Assembly (NCBI GenBank): GCA_934631995.1 | Contig: CAKTYF010000039.1 | Location: 1 to 16,939 of the forward strand | Direction of reading: 5' to 3' | Length of the DNA: 16,939 nucleotides | Source of the DNA: an uncultured Eggerthellaceae bacterium | GTDB lineage: Bacteria > Actinomycetota > Coriobacteriia > Coriobacteriales > Eggerthellaceae | Shown here: positions 7,506 to 13,984 of the stretch, piece after piece | How positions within the stretch are numbered: the first letter of the stretch is position 1 | Layout: each line of letters begins with the position of its first letter | Made by a program: the position numbers and the translations under genes | The notes under the pieces: model-generated | Database searches by the model: none | Told to the model about the DNA's origin: nothing | What the model saw: the letters and a program-made list of their open reading frames with translations, nothing else

Positions 7506-7630
7506 AAAGGCAGCCTGGGGAGGGTTGAACCGAACTGCGACGCCTGGATAAGTTGAGCGATTCACAAGCTCGATGAAGCATTATCCAGGCGGAGTCGTGA
7601 GGTGAACGCCCTTCCTAGGCTGCCTTTTTA
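7506..7630 (+). terminator. Long structured terminator or small RNA after the metal-ATPase operon
   Basis: The outer stem pairs 7506-7524 with 7609-7627 (19 pairs, two of them G-T) and runs into TTTTT at 7625-7629. Inside an internal loop sits a second stem: 7538-7551 with 7581-7597, interrupted by a 3-base bulge at 7591-7593. Its loop holds GAGC (7555-7558) against GCTC (7568-7571). This is far larger than a plain terminator. The + strand U-tract fits termination of the operon that stops at 7466. It may also be a 3'-derived small RNA or a palindromic mobile remnant. I did not recognise an RNA family. Confidence 0.6.
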
Positions 7631-7746
7631 TTGCTGGTACGGCAACGTACAATTCCTTTCGCCAAAAAAGACGAATTTTGTTGGCGTTTGAGGCATCGAA
7701 AAGCAACCTCAGGCGAGCGGTTGTTGGAAAAGCGAAGGCAAATTCG

Positions 7747-7923
7747 GGCAAATCGACGATAATCGGTGGTTCGATCGCCTCTGTTGCCATTTTTTTTGGT
7801 ATTCAGAAGAGTCGAAAGTATAGCGGCGACTCTTTTCTGCAGCATAATACCAGGTCAAAGCATTGCGTTAAAACTGATAGGAAGACTGTCGATTTTCCGA
7901 CCACCGATTATCGTCGATTTGCC
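7747..7923. repeat. Perfect 24-bp inverted repeat in a gene-free region
   Basis: The arm 7747-7770 is the exact reverse complement of 7900-7923, with a 129-base spacer. Outside the arms, reading away from the centre, weaker similarity continues for about 30 bases (CTTTT..CAACAA). Translated outward, both arms read PPIIVDLPE and then a TAR. The whole 7467-8014 stretch (548 bases) otherwise holds only the hairpins listed here. I see no gene with a ribosome site and no transposase. Two diverged copies of an interspersed element in opposite orientation is the simplest reading. Confidence 0.7.
7807..7840 (+). other. Hairpin inside the inverted-repeat spacer
   Basis: AAGAGTCG (7807-7814) pairs with CGACTCTT (7827-7834) and is followed by TTCTGC. 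The T-run across 7833-7836 is short, so this could be a weak terminator or simply part of the larger element between the 24-bp arms. Confidence 0.4.
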
Positions 7924-7949
7924 TGAAATGAAGGTCCTTTTGGCAACAA

Positions 7950-7981
7950 GCACTGCGCGATTATGGTCAATCGTGCAGTGC
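7950..7981 (-). terminator. Possible terminator hairpin of the DUF3786 gene
   Basis: A 13-bp stem (7950-7962 with 7969-7981, one G-T pair) has a 6-base loop. It lies 33 bases beyond the stop of the minus-strand gene at 8015. On the minus strand it is followed by TTGTTGCC, a poor U-tract, so termination is plausible but not certain. Confidence 0.45.
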
Positions 7982-8014
7982 GCACGCTACCGGATAGCCC
8001 TTCACCGCATTCTC

Positions 8015-8761
8015 TTAAATCACATACCCAATTGACAGGGCGCGGATGATGATTTCGCTGATGACCACCATGTCCTCCGAGCTGAAAAACGCCGTTACGT
8101 TGTTCGAGAACAGGATTTGAGATTGCGCGGGGAATTCATCATCGCCTTCCCAGAAAAGGAACTGGATGAAAACGTTGGGCAGGAATTCGAATTGGCAGGC
8201 AGCATCGGCCTTGCTGTCGATTTCCTGCGCTCCCAAAGCTGTGCAGGCTTCGGTGAGCTGGTCGGCTTTGTCGAACTGCTTTGCCAAGCGCAGCGTGCAG
8301 CGTCGGTTGAAGGCGGGCAAGTAAGCAGCTCCTTTGGGAAGCTCCTGGTAAGCCAAAAAGCGCGTTGGTTCAGGCAGGGGAGTACCCTCCAAAACGATTC
8401 TCAAGAGCAATATTTCCAGCTCAGGGGAAATATCGGGTACTTCAAGCGTAGCGTGGTTTAACGCGGTGTTTGCGGCCTGTGCGCGACGCGCAATAACACT
8501 GGGGGTCGCTTTCGCATCGCAGGTGGTGTCGGGAGCGTCCCCTTCGCTGTTTGCAGGTGCCATAAAGATGGGGGTGGTTAAAAACTCACCTTCGGGCCAG
8601 CGAATGAAGAAGGGGCGTCCCATGACCATGATCGTGAACTTTTTAGCGTCGCTATTGTAGCTGGCTATACCTTTCGCGCCAAGCGCTTCGGGGTCTGCCT
8701 GGGCAAAAAGCTCACGGTAATGGGCAAGGGGACGTTCTGTTTTGTTGTTGACGACTTCCAT
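8015..8761 (-). CDS. DUF3786 domain protein associated with the ACS cluster
   Basis: This 248-residue soluble protein shows DUF3786 hallmarks: an N-terminal helix with HYRELF, a small beta region (KFTIMVMGRPFFIRWPEGE, 41-59), the strand FLAYQELPKG (135-144), and the C-terminal signature FWEGDDEFPA (203-212) followed by ILF and SSED. Residues about 66-106 look like an insertion relative to short family members. The biochemical role is unknown. The family recurs near corrinoid/CODH-ACS genes in anaerobes (recalled, not searched), so a role in corrinoid-protein or ACS function is inferred. The start at 8761 is preferred because AAGG lies 7 bases upstream. The frame runs open to 8926, but that extension overlaps the upstream terminator. 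The terminator at 8900-8935 separates it from acsV, so it probably has its own promoter. Confidence 0.8.
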   Translation of the reverse strand: MEVVNNKTERPLAHYRELFAQADPEALGAKGIASYNSDAKKFTIMVMGRPFFIRWPEGEFLTTPIFMAPANSEGDAPDTTCDAKATPSVIARRAQAANTALNHATLEVPDISPELEILLLRIVLEGTPLPEPTRFLAYQELPKGAAYLPAFNRRCTLRLAKQFDKADQLTEACTALGAQEIDSKADAACQFEFLPNVFIQFLFWEGDDEFPAQSQILFSNNVTAFFSSEDMVVISEIIIRALSIGYVI

Positions 8762-8899
8762 GGGATACCTTATTTCTTTTGGAATGTTGCGAAATGATGC
8801 AGCTTGTTTTGCGGCGGTTGCAAAGCGGTTCGTCGCCTTTAGTGCTGCGAGCGCAGGTGCTTGCAGATTTTCGACGTGCTGCAATGTGGCGGCTGCCAG

Positions 8900-8935
8900 A
8901 AAAAACAAGGGACAACGATAGCTCATTGTCCCTTG
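8900..8935 (-). terminator. Rho-independent terminator of the acs operon
   Basis: Read on the minus strand, CAAGGGACAA pairs perfectly with TTGTCCCTTG (10 bp, 10-base loop), and a run of six T follows (A-tract at 8900-8905 on the + strand). It begins 15 bases after the acsV stop. Bases 8762-8899 between it and the DUF3786 gene hold no clear promoter that I can name. Confidence 0.9.
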
Positions 8936-8950
8936 CTCGCATACATGACG

Positions 8951-10618
8951 TTACGCGAAAAGCGATGCGTCGGTGTGGGGGATGAAGCACGCGGCTACAA
9001 ATTCATCCATGTAGCCCGGTTCAACGGAAAGTTCCAGGTAGGTCATGCACTGACTTAGTTCGAATACTTTCTCTGTTGCTTCATCGGATACCAGCATGGC
9101 GCAAGCGCCGGTAAGGGAGCTGTTGCCAATGTAGTGATATTTCTCCAGGGGCATCTTCGGCAGCATGCCAATTTCCATAGCGTTTGCCATGTTGATGCCG
9201 CTACCAATGCCACCTGCGATAATGACCTGGCTCAGATCATCGGGCGTAGCACCAACCGAGTTCAGCATGGTGCGGAACGCGCTGAAAATGGCACCCTTTG
9301 CGCGGATGAAGTTGTCAAGGTCGGTCTCGTTGATGGTCACATCGTGCTTTGCGTCGTTTTCACCTTCGAAGGCCAAAACATACTCGCAGCCACCGCCATC
9401 AAGCGGACGGATGCGCTTGCCTTCGCGGGAGAACTTGCCGCGCGCGCTGATGATGCCCGTGCGGAACAGCTCAGCCACGGTATCAATGATGCCCGAACCG
9501 CACAGACCAACAGGCGCAACGTCGCCTACCACGTCGTAAGTGGGTTCCATGGTCTCGTCATCAATGGTGAGCTTTTGGATGGCGCCCTTTGTGGCGCGCA
9601 TGCCGCACGAAATGTCGCCGCCTTCGAATGCAGGACCGGCAGAGCACGCGCACGTCAACATGAAGTCGCCGTTGCCGTAGACCATTTCGCCGTTGGTGCC
9701 CAGGTCAATGAAGAACGACATTTCTTCGCTGTTCCACAGAAGCGTGGCAAGCGTACCGGCGGTAATGTCGCCGCCTACGTAGCTGCCCACGTTGGGAGCG
9801 AAGATCACCGGTGCATCAGGCGCAATGGGCAGACCCGTGCTTGCGCCGGTATCGCCGTGACGCTCCAGGAACTCGGGCTCATAGGGCTCCAGGCGAATGC
9901 TGTCGCCGTTTGCGCCCAAGAACAAGTGCTCCATGGTGGTGTTGCCGGCAATAACGCAGCGGTTGATTTGCATGCCTTCGATACCCGCCTGTGAGCACAA
10001 ATCGCCCAACAGGGGAATAATCGTGTTCTCGCGAATCGCTTCACGTAGCGCTTCCACGCCACCTGGCTTGGACTGGCTGATAATGCGGTTGATGACATCG
10101 GCGCCGTAGCGAATCTGATCGTTGCCAGCGCTTGCTTTGCCGTGGATTTCGCCCGTTGCCAGGTCAAGCAGGGCGGCGGTTACCGTGGTGGTGCCAATGT
10201 CAATGGCAACGCCGTAGCCAGCTTCCTGCACGCCGCGCGCAATGCCGGCGGCAAAGATGTTGCTTACTTCGTGGTTGTAGCGGTCAAGCTCCACCTGCGT
10301 AGAAAGGTCGGCCGTCTGAATGTCGTGCGCAAAGCTTGCAGCTTCTGCAGGCACCATAAAATGCGCGTCGGTGCAAACCGTGCTTTGGCAGGCCAGACGC
10401 CAGCCTTCCTCATATTCTTGCGGTTTGCGGTGGTTCCTGCCGCCCTCGACCTCACCTTCCAGCAGCTTTACGCGGCATTTGCCGCAGGTGCCAGCACCGC
10501 CGCAGGGGGCGTCAATGGATATACCCGCCTCGCGGGCTACTTCAAGGATATTAGCGCCGAAGGCGGCAGCGACCTTGTGGTCGTCGCCGCCTTCGATCGA
10601 AAACGTGATGGTATACAT
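8951..10618 (-). CDS. acsV: RACo-type corrinoid reductive activase (AcsV)
   Basis: This 555-residue protein carries out ATP-dependent reduction of inactive cob(II)alamin in the corrinoid iron-sulfur protein back to the Co(I) state. It has an N-terminal plant-type [2Fe-2S] ferredoxin domain with Cys39, Cys45, Cys48 and Cys77. A short bridge leads to an ASKHA-type ATPase (VAIDIGTTT at 137-145, then DLGTNGE, SAGPAFEGG, GLCGSG and AGGIGSGIN), matching the DUF4445 C-terminal family. About 58 residues separate the two domains, which seems shorter than in characterised RACo proteins. The start at 10618 has GGAAAGGA about 11 bases upstream. It lies 30 bases after acsB and ends at a strong terminator, so it is the last gene of the operon. 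It might also serve O-demethylase corrinoid proteins, which is inference. Confidence 0.9.
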   Translation of the reverse strand: MYTITFSIEGGDDHKVAAAFGANILEVAREAGISIDAPCGGAGTCGKCRVKLLEGEVEGGRNHRKPQEYEEGWRLACQSTVCTDAHFMVPAEAASFAHDIQTADLSTQVELDRYNHEVSNIFAAGIARGVQEAGYGVAIDIGTTTVTAALLDLATGEIHGKASAGNDQIRYGADVINRIISQSKPGGVEALREAIRENTIIPLLGDLCSQAGIEGMQINRCVIAGNTTMEHLFLGANGDSIRLEPYEPEFLERHGDTGASTGLPIAPDAPVIFAPNVGSYVGGDITAGTLATLLWNSEEMSFFIDLGTNGEMVYGNGDFMLTCACSAGPAFEGGDISCGMRATKGAIQKLTIDDETMEPTYDVVGDVAPVGLCGSGIIDTVAELFRTGIISARGKFSREGKRIRPLDGGGCEYVLAFEGENDAKHDVTINETDLDNFIRAKGAIFSAFRTMLNSVGATPDDLSQVIIAGGIGSGINMANAMEIGMLPKMPLEKYHYIGNSSLTGACAMLVSDEATEKVFELSQCMTYLELSVEPGYMDEFVAACFIPHTDASLFA

Positions 10619-10648
10619 CAGGCGTTTTGTCCTTTCCGGGAAAGGGTC

Positions 10649-12910
10649 TTACATGATGGGATCCATGCTCAGTGCCGGATGTCCCTTCTCGGTCAAGAAG
10701 GCCAGGAGCTCTTCAGGATCGGTAGCAATGGTCTCGTCGCCAACCATGTCGGTGAAGTTCTCGATGCCCGTCATTTCGAACACAGTCTTGTTCAGACGAT
10801 CAGCAACGTCGTCCTTGAGTTCCTTCGGCATCCAAACAATGCGCTCGGGGCCGCCTTCAGCGGCGATGAACTTCTTGGAAGAAATGAAGGAACGGCCGTG
10901 GCCCATGAAGCCTGGGGTCTGAACGCCGCCGCCGGTCATGGACGCCAGTTCGCCGAACGTCATGCCGGTGGGGGTCATGCCCACGTATTCACGGTTGCAG
11001 ATAACAACGCCGTTGGACAAAGGCTCAATGCCGCAGATGCATTCGAAGCAACCGCAGGAAGTCATGGGGTCTTCAATCAGCGAGTACAGCGTAACGTTCT
11101 CAACGGCGCCGTGCGTTGCTTCCTTGATGACTTCGTTGACCGTGGTGTAGCGGCCCGTGCGCTCGTCAATGCAGCCTTCCTTGGGGATGGGCTGAGAAGG
11201 ACCAGCGTCGTTCAGCTGCTTTGCTGCCTTAGCGTCAAGCCAGGAAACAGCACCGCACAGACCCAAACGCTCGGGGGTAACCACGCAGCAGTGGGCAGGT
11301 GCGAAGCTCTGGCACAGCGTGCAGGTGTAGAACGTGTCAACGGCTTCGTCGGTAAGCGAAGCAATGCGGTTGTCGCGCTCCTGATAAGTAGGCATAGCCT
11401 TCTCGGCGATAAATGCCTCGGCCTTGGCCTTGTCGGTGATGAACGTGACTTCAACCTTGTCAACAACCTCGCCGAAGTCCTGCTTGATCATGCTAACCAG
11501 AACATCACCGAAGTGCTTCAGGCGCAGGCCGCGCTCAAACGCGTCCTTGCTAATGCGGATGCGGAACAGGTTGCGCTGACCGGTGTGCATAACGCCTTCA
11601 ATGTAGTTGAACCAGGTGTGGATGTTACGCTCGATAACAGACTCGAAGTCAGGCTGCATCTTTTCGCCGTACACCTTGATGTTCGTGATCAAAGGAAGAC
11701 GGATAAGCTCGGTTGCGTTCTCGTCTACATCGGGACCGTCGATGGTAACTTTGCCGTCTTCAACGGCATCGGCATCGGCCATTTCCAGCAACTCGGCGGT
11801 GGGGTTGTGGTCGGAGTCGAATTCAACGTAGCAGTCCTTCTTGCGCACGATTTCGCCTTCGAAAGCGGCTGCGAAGGAAACAGGCAGTTCAACAGCCTTA
11901 GCCTTAACCTTGATGTTGCGCATCTGCAGGGACTTTGCAACGGTGTTGCCATGATCCTCTTCGGATTCAAGCGCACCGGGAACCTGCAGGTCGCCCAAGG
12001 GGATGTCCACAATAACGGGGAAGCCCAAAGCAATAGCGCCTGCACCAGCGGAAACAACAACGTTGTCGATAGCGCCGAACGTGTTGACGAAGGCAGGAAC
12101 GCGCTCTTTGGTGTACTCAAGCAGTGCAGCCAGGTTGCCTGGCTCAACAGCGCCGAAGATCAGAGCGGCACGAATAGCAACGGTTACAACATGGGTGACA
12201 GCCGTTACGTCGTGACCCAAAGGCACAATGCGGTACTCAACGCCCATCTTCACGCCTTCAGCGATAGCCTGGTCAATGACTTCGCCAACCAAGAAGGTCA
12301 TCAGGCCCTTATCCTGGTAATCGCGAATGATGGCGGCAACGCTTGCAGCGTCATCGGCCTTGCCCAAAACAACAGCAACGCCCGGAATGTCGCCGGTAAC
12401 CAGCGGCACGCCCAAAGAACGAATGACCGGGTCGGGAACAAAGCCAATGCCAGCTTCGTTTTCGTACGGAGTAGGATTGTTGACCCACTTCAGAGCTTCA
12501 ATGATTTCAGCGCCAACAGCGGTTGCCAAGCCAGCGTTCAAAGCTGCGCCCAAGTCGGCTGCGTGCGTGTCCAGGCTCTTCATAACGTCAATGCAGGCAC
12601 CCAGATCGCTTAGCTTCTGCACCTTTACGCCGGTAGCGGCATAGATGGTGGGCAGGAAGTATGCGGTGTCGGGGAAGGCGATGGCGGCATCTTCGCCATG
12701 TGCTTCGATTGCTGCGGCAACAGCGCCTTCGGTCAGACCGATTACGGCATCGGAGCCGCCGTAAATCATGTCCATCAGCGCATTGCCGGTGCCCTCTGCA
12801 ACTGCTTCTTCAGCTGCGGGCTCTGCTTCCACGGCCGCCTCTTCGGCGGCGGGAGCAACCTCTTGCTTTGCTTCGTCCTTGTCTTTCTTCAAGAAGTCAA
12901 AAAGTCCCAT
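10649..12910 (-). CDS. acsB: Acetyl-CoA synthase, A-cluster subunit
   Basis: This 753-residue bacterial-type ACS condenses the methyl group from the corrinoid protein with CO and CoA to form acetyl-CoA. The A-cluster ligands are all present: Cys530, Cys533, Cys542 and Cys552 for the [4Fe-4S] cube, and Cys619-Gly-Cys621 for the distal nickel. Motifs DTAYFLP, FEGE, MHTGQRN, CQSFAPAHC, GAVSWLDAK, GMTFGEL and the C-terminal GHPALSMDPIM match the Moorella enzyme. Residues 1-43 are an unusual MGLFDFLKK start plus an Ala/Glu-rich linker before the conserved core. I chose the ATG at 12910 because AGGGG lies 7 bases upstream. An in-frame ATG at 12958 has no such site. The CODH partner AcsA is not encoded in the window. 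Confidence 0.97.
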   Translation of the reverse strand: MGLFDFLKKDKDEAKQEVAPAAEEAAVEAEPAAEEAVAEGTGNALMDMIYGGSDAVIGLTEGAVAAAIEAHGEDAAIAFPDTAYFLPTIYAATGVKVQKLSDLGACIDVMKSLDTHAADLGAALNAGLATAVGAEIIEALKWVNNPTPYENEAGIGFVPDPVIRSLGVPLVTGDIPGVAVVLGKADDAASVAAIIRDYQDKGLMTFLVGEVIDQAIAEGVKMGVEYRIVPLGHDVTAVTHVVTVAIRAALIFGAVEPGNLAALLEYTKERVPAFVNTFGAIDNVVVSAGAGAIALGFPVIVDIPLGDLQVPGALESEEDHGNTVAKSLQMRNIKVKAKAVELPVSFAAAFEGEIVRKKDCYVEFDSDHNPTAELLEMADADAVEDGKVTIDGPDVDENATELIRLPLITNIKVYGEKMQPDFESVIERNIHTWFNYIEGVMHTGQRNLFRIRISKDAFERGLRLKHFGDVLVSMIKQDFGEVVDKVEVTFITDKAKAEAFIAEKAMPTYQERDNRIASLTDEAVDTFYTCTLCQSFAPAHCCVVTPERLGLCGAVSWLDAKAAKQLNDAGPSQPIPKEGCIDERTGRYTTVNEVIKEATHGAVENVTLYSLIEDPMTSCGCFECICGIEPLSNGVVICNREYVGMTPTGMTFGELASMTGGGVQTPGFMGHGRSFISSKKFIAAEGGPERIVWMPKELKDDVADRLNKTVFEMTGIENFTDMVGDETIATDPEELLAFLTEKGHPALSMDPIM

Positions 12911-12967
12911 TTTTAATCCCCTTTGGTCTATTTTTTTGACATTTCCTATACACTCCAATGCGCCTGC

Positions 12968-13002
12968 CGCCGAAAACTGCGTTGAAACGTGCGTTTTCGG
13001 CG
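12968..13002 (-). other. Intergenic hairpin between acsE and acsB
   Basis: A perfect 10-bp stem (12968-12977 with 12993-13002) has a 15-base loop and sits in the 146-base gap upstream of acsB. No U-tract follows on either strand, so it is more likely an mRNA processing or stability element than a terminator. Confidence 0.45.
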
Positions 13003-13056
13003 CGCGCGGCGCATCGTGAAGCTTATGTTGTTTGGCGAATAACGCCTGTACCGAGA

Positions 13057-13845
13057 TTAAATCTCCAGGTAGGAGTCAGCGTACAGAGTGTTGTTCTTGA
13101 TGATGTCGGCGGACTTGATGGTCTCCATCAGGCGCAGGTCGTTCGGGTTGACGATAGCGGAGGTCAGACCCTGCATCATAGCCATGGCAACCATAACGGA
13201 GTCCATGATCGGGCGGATGTGCTTCGGCATACCGTTGGAGTTGTTGGACAGGCCACCAGTAGACTTCATGCCCATATCGGAAATCATCTTGATGAATTCC
13301 AGAATGTCCATCTGCTTGTCCTGCATGCCCTTGGTAACCAGGAACAGCGGGTCAAACCACATGTCTTCGGCAACGTCCATGCCAGCTTCCATGCCGCGCT
13401 CCATCAGCGTCTGCATGTAGCCCATGCGCTCGTCGTTGTCGGAAGCAATGCCGTTGCCATTGCACAGTGCGATAACGATAGCATCGTTTGCAGCAGCCAG
13501 GTCAACGTACTCAAGGCGGCCAGCAGCGTCAGCGGAGTTGACGATCGGCTTGCCCTTAGCGCGGTTGTAAACAGAGATACCAGCTTCGATAGCGGCCTTG
13601 TTGGCGGTGTCCAGAGCCAGAGGAACGTTGTCGAATTCGCCCTGAAGCAGCTGAACAGCCCACTTCATCAAATCTTCGCCGTCTTTTTCGGCAGGGCCGA
13701 TGTTTACGTCGATGTAGGTTGCGCCAGCTTCCAGCTGCTGACGGCAGCGAGAAACAACCGGCTCGGGATCGCGTGCTTCGAAAGCGGCGCGAATGGAGGG
13801 CGCGGTTACGGAAATGCGCTCACCAATAACTACGAACTTACCCAT
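13057..13845 (-). CDS. acsE: Methyltetrahydrofolate:corrinoid iron-sulfur protein methyltransferase
   Basis: This 262-residue TIM-barrel enzyme, the same length as Moorella MeTr, transfers the N5-methyl of methyltetrahydrofolate to the Co(I) corrinoid of AcsCD. Pterin and catalytic positions are retained: Asp79 (LALDTAN), Asn103 (PIVNSAD), Asp165 (WFDPLFL) and Asn201 (GLSNNSNG). The N-terminus VVIGERISV matches the family start. I chose the ATG at 13845 because AGGGG lies 9 bases upstream. An in-frame ATG at 13884 would fall in the leader hairpin. The gene sits between acsC and acsB but is separated from both by about 140-base gaps with hairpins, and a candidate promoter lies upstream, so it may be expressed partly on its own. 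Confidence 0.93.
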   Translation of the reverse strand: MGKFVVIGERISVTAPSIRAAFEARDPEPVVSRCRQQLEAGATYIDVNIGPAEKDGEDLMKWAVQLLQGEFDNVPLALDTANKAAIEAGISVYNRAKGKPIVNSADAAGRLEYVDLAAANDAIVIALCNGNGIASDNDERMGYMQTLMERGMEAGMDVAEDMWFDPLFLVTKGMQDKQMDILEFIKMISDMGMKSTGGLSNNSNGMPKHIRPIMDSVMVAMAMMQGLTSAIVNPNDLRLMETIKSADIIKNNTLYADSYLEI

Positions 13846-13869
13846 GGATTTAGTCCCCTTTCTATAAAG

Positions 13870-13900
13870 ATGGGCGGCGGGCATCTTACCCGTCGCCCAT
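13870..13900 (-). other. Leader hairpin upstream of acsE
   Basis: A 12-bp stem with one G-T pair (13870-13881 with 13889-13900) and a 7-base loop lies 25 bases before the acsE start and just after the candidate promoter. On the minus strand it is followed by CTTTATAG, a poor U-tract. It could be a weak attenuator or a 5' stabilising structure. Confidence 0.5.
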
Positions 13901-13908
13901 GGTTACCG

Positions 13909-13938
13909 TGTATAGTCTATCACTTACTGAGCGAACAA
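13909..13938 (-). promoter_or_regulatory. acsE: Candidate sigma-70-type promoter for acsE
   Basis: Read on the minus strand, TTGTTC (13933-13938 on +) and TATACA (13909-13914) are 18 bases apart, in the 139-base AT-rich gap between acsC and acsE. The match to consensus is moderate. A start site here would place the 13870-13900 hairpin near the mRNA 5' end. Confidence 0.35.
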
Positions 13939-13984
13939 TCGTGATTGCTATAAGTTCTTTACGGTTTTGAAAGACTTGTAAATA

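Noticed and set aside
7519..7550. T-box-like AGGGTTGAACCG near the structured element
   Set aside because: The match to the T-box AGGGTGGNACCGCG consensus is poor, no aminoacyl-tRNA synthetase or amino-acid gene follows, and no specifier stem was seen.
7506..7630. 6S RNA or signal-recognition-particle RNA
   Set aside because: The element is about 122 bases, short for 6S RNA. It lacks the conserved SRP apical GGAA/AGCAG loop, and its position right after an operon stop fits a terminator or 3'-UTR element better.
7581..8035. Short frames on both strands containing PPIIVDLPE
   Set aside because: They start from the arms of the inverted repeat, have no good ribosome sites and diverge right after the arms. 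They are better explained as repeat sequence than as genes.
10142..12613. Very long (823-codon) open frame on the + strand, opposite acsV and acsB
   Set aside because: It lies entirely antisense to two highly conserved genes with full catalytic motifs. Its translation has no recognisable domain, and such frames are expected opposite GC-biased codons.
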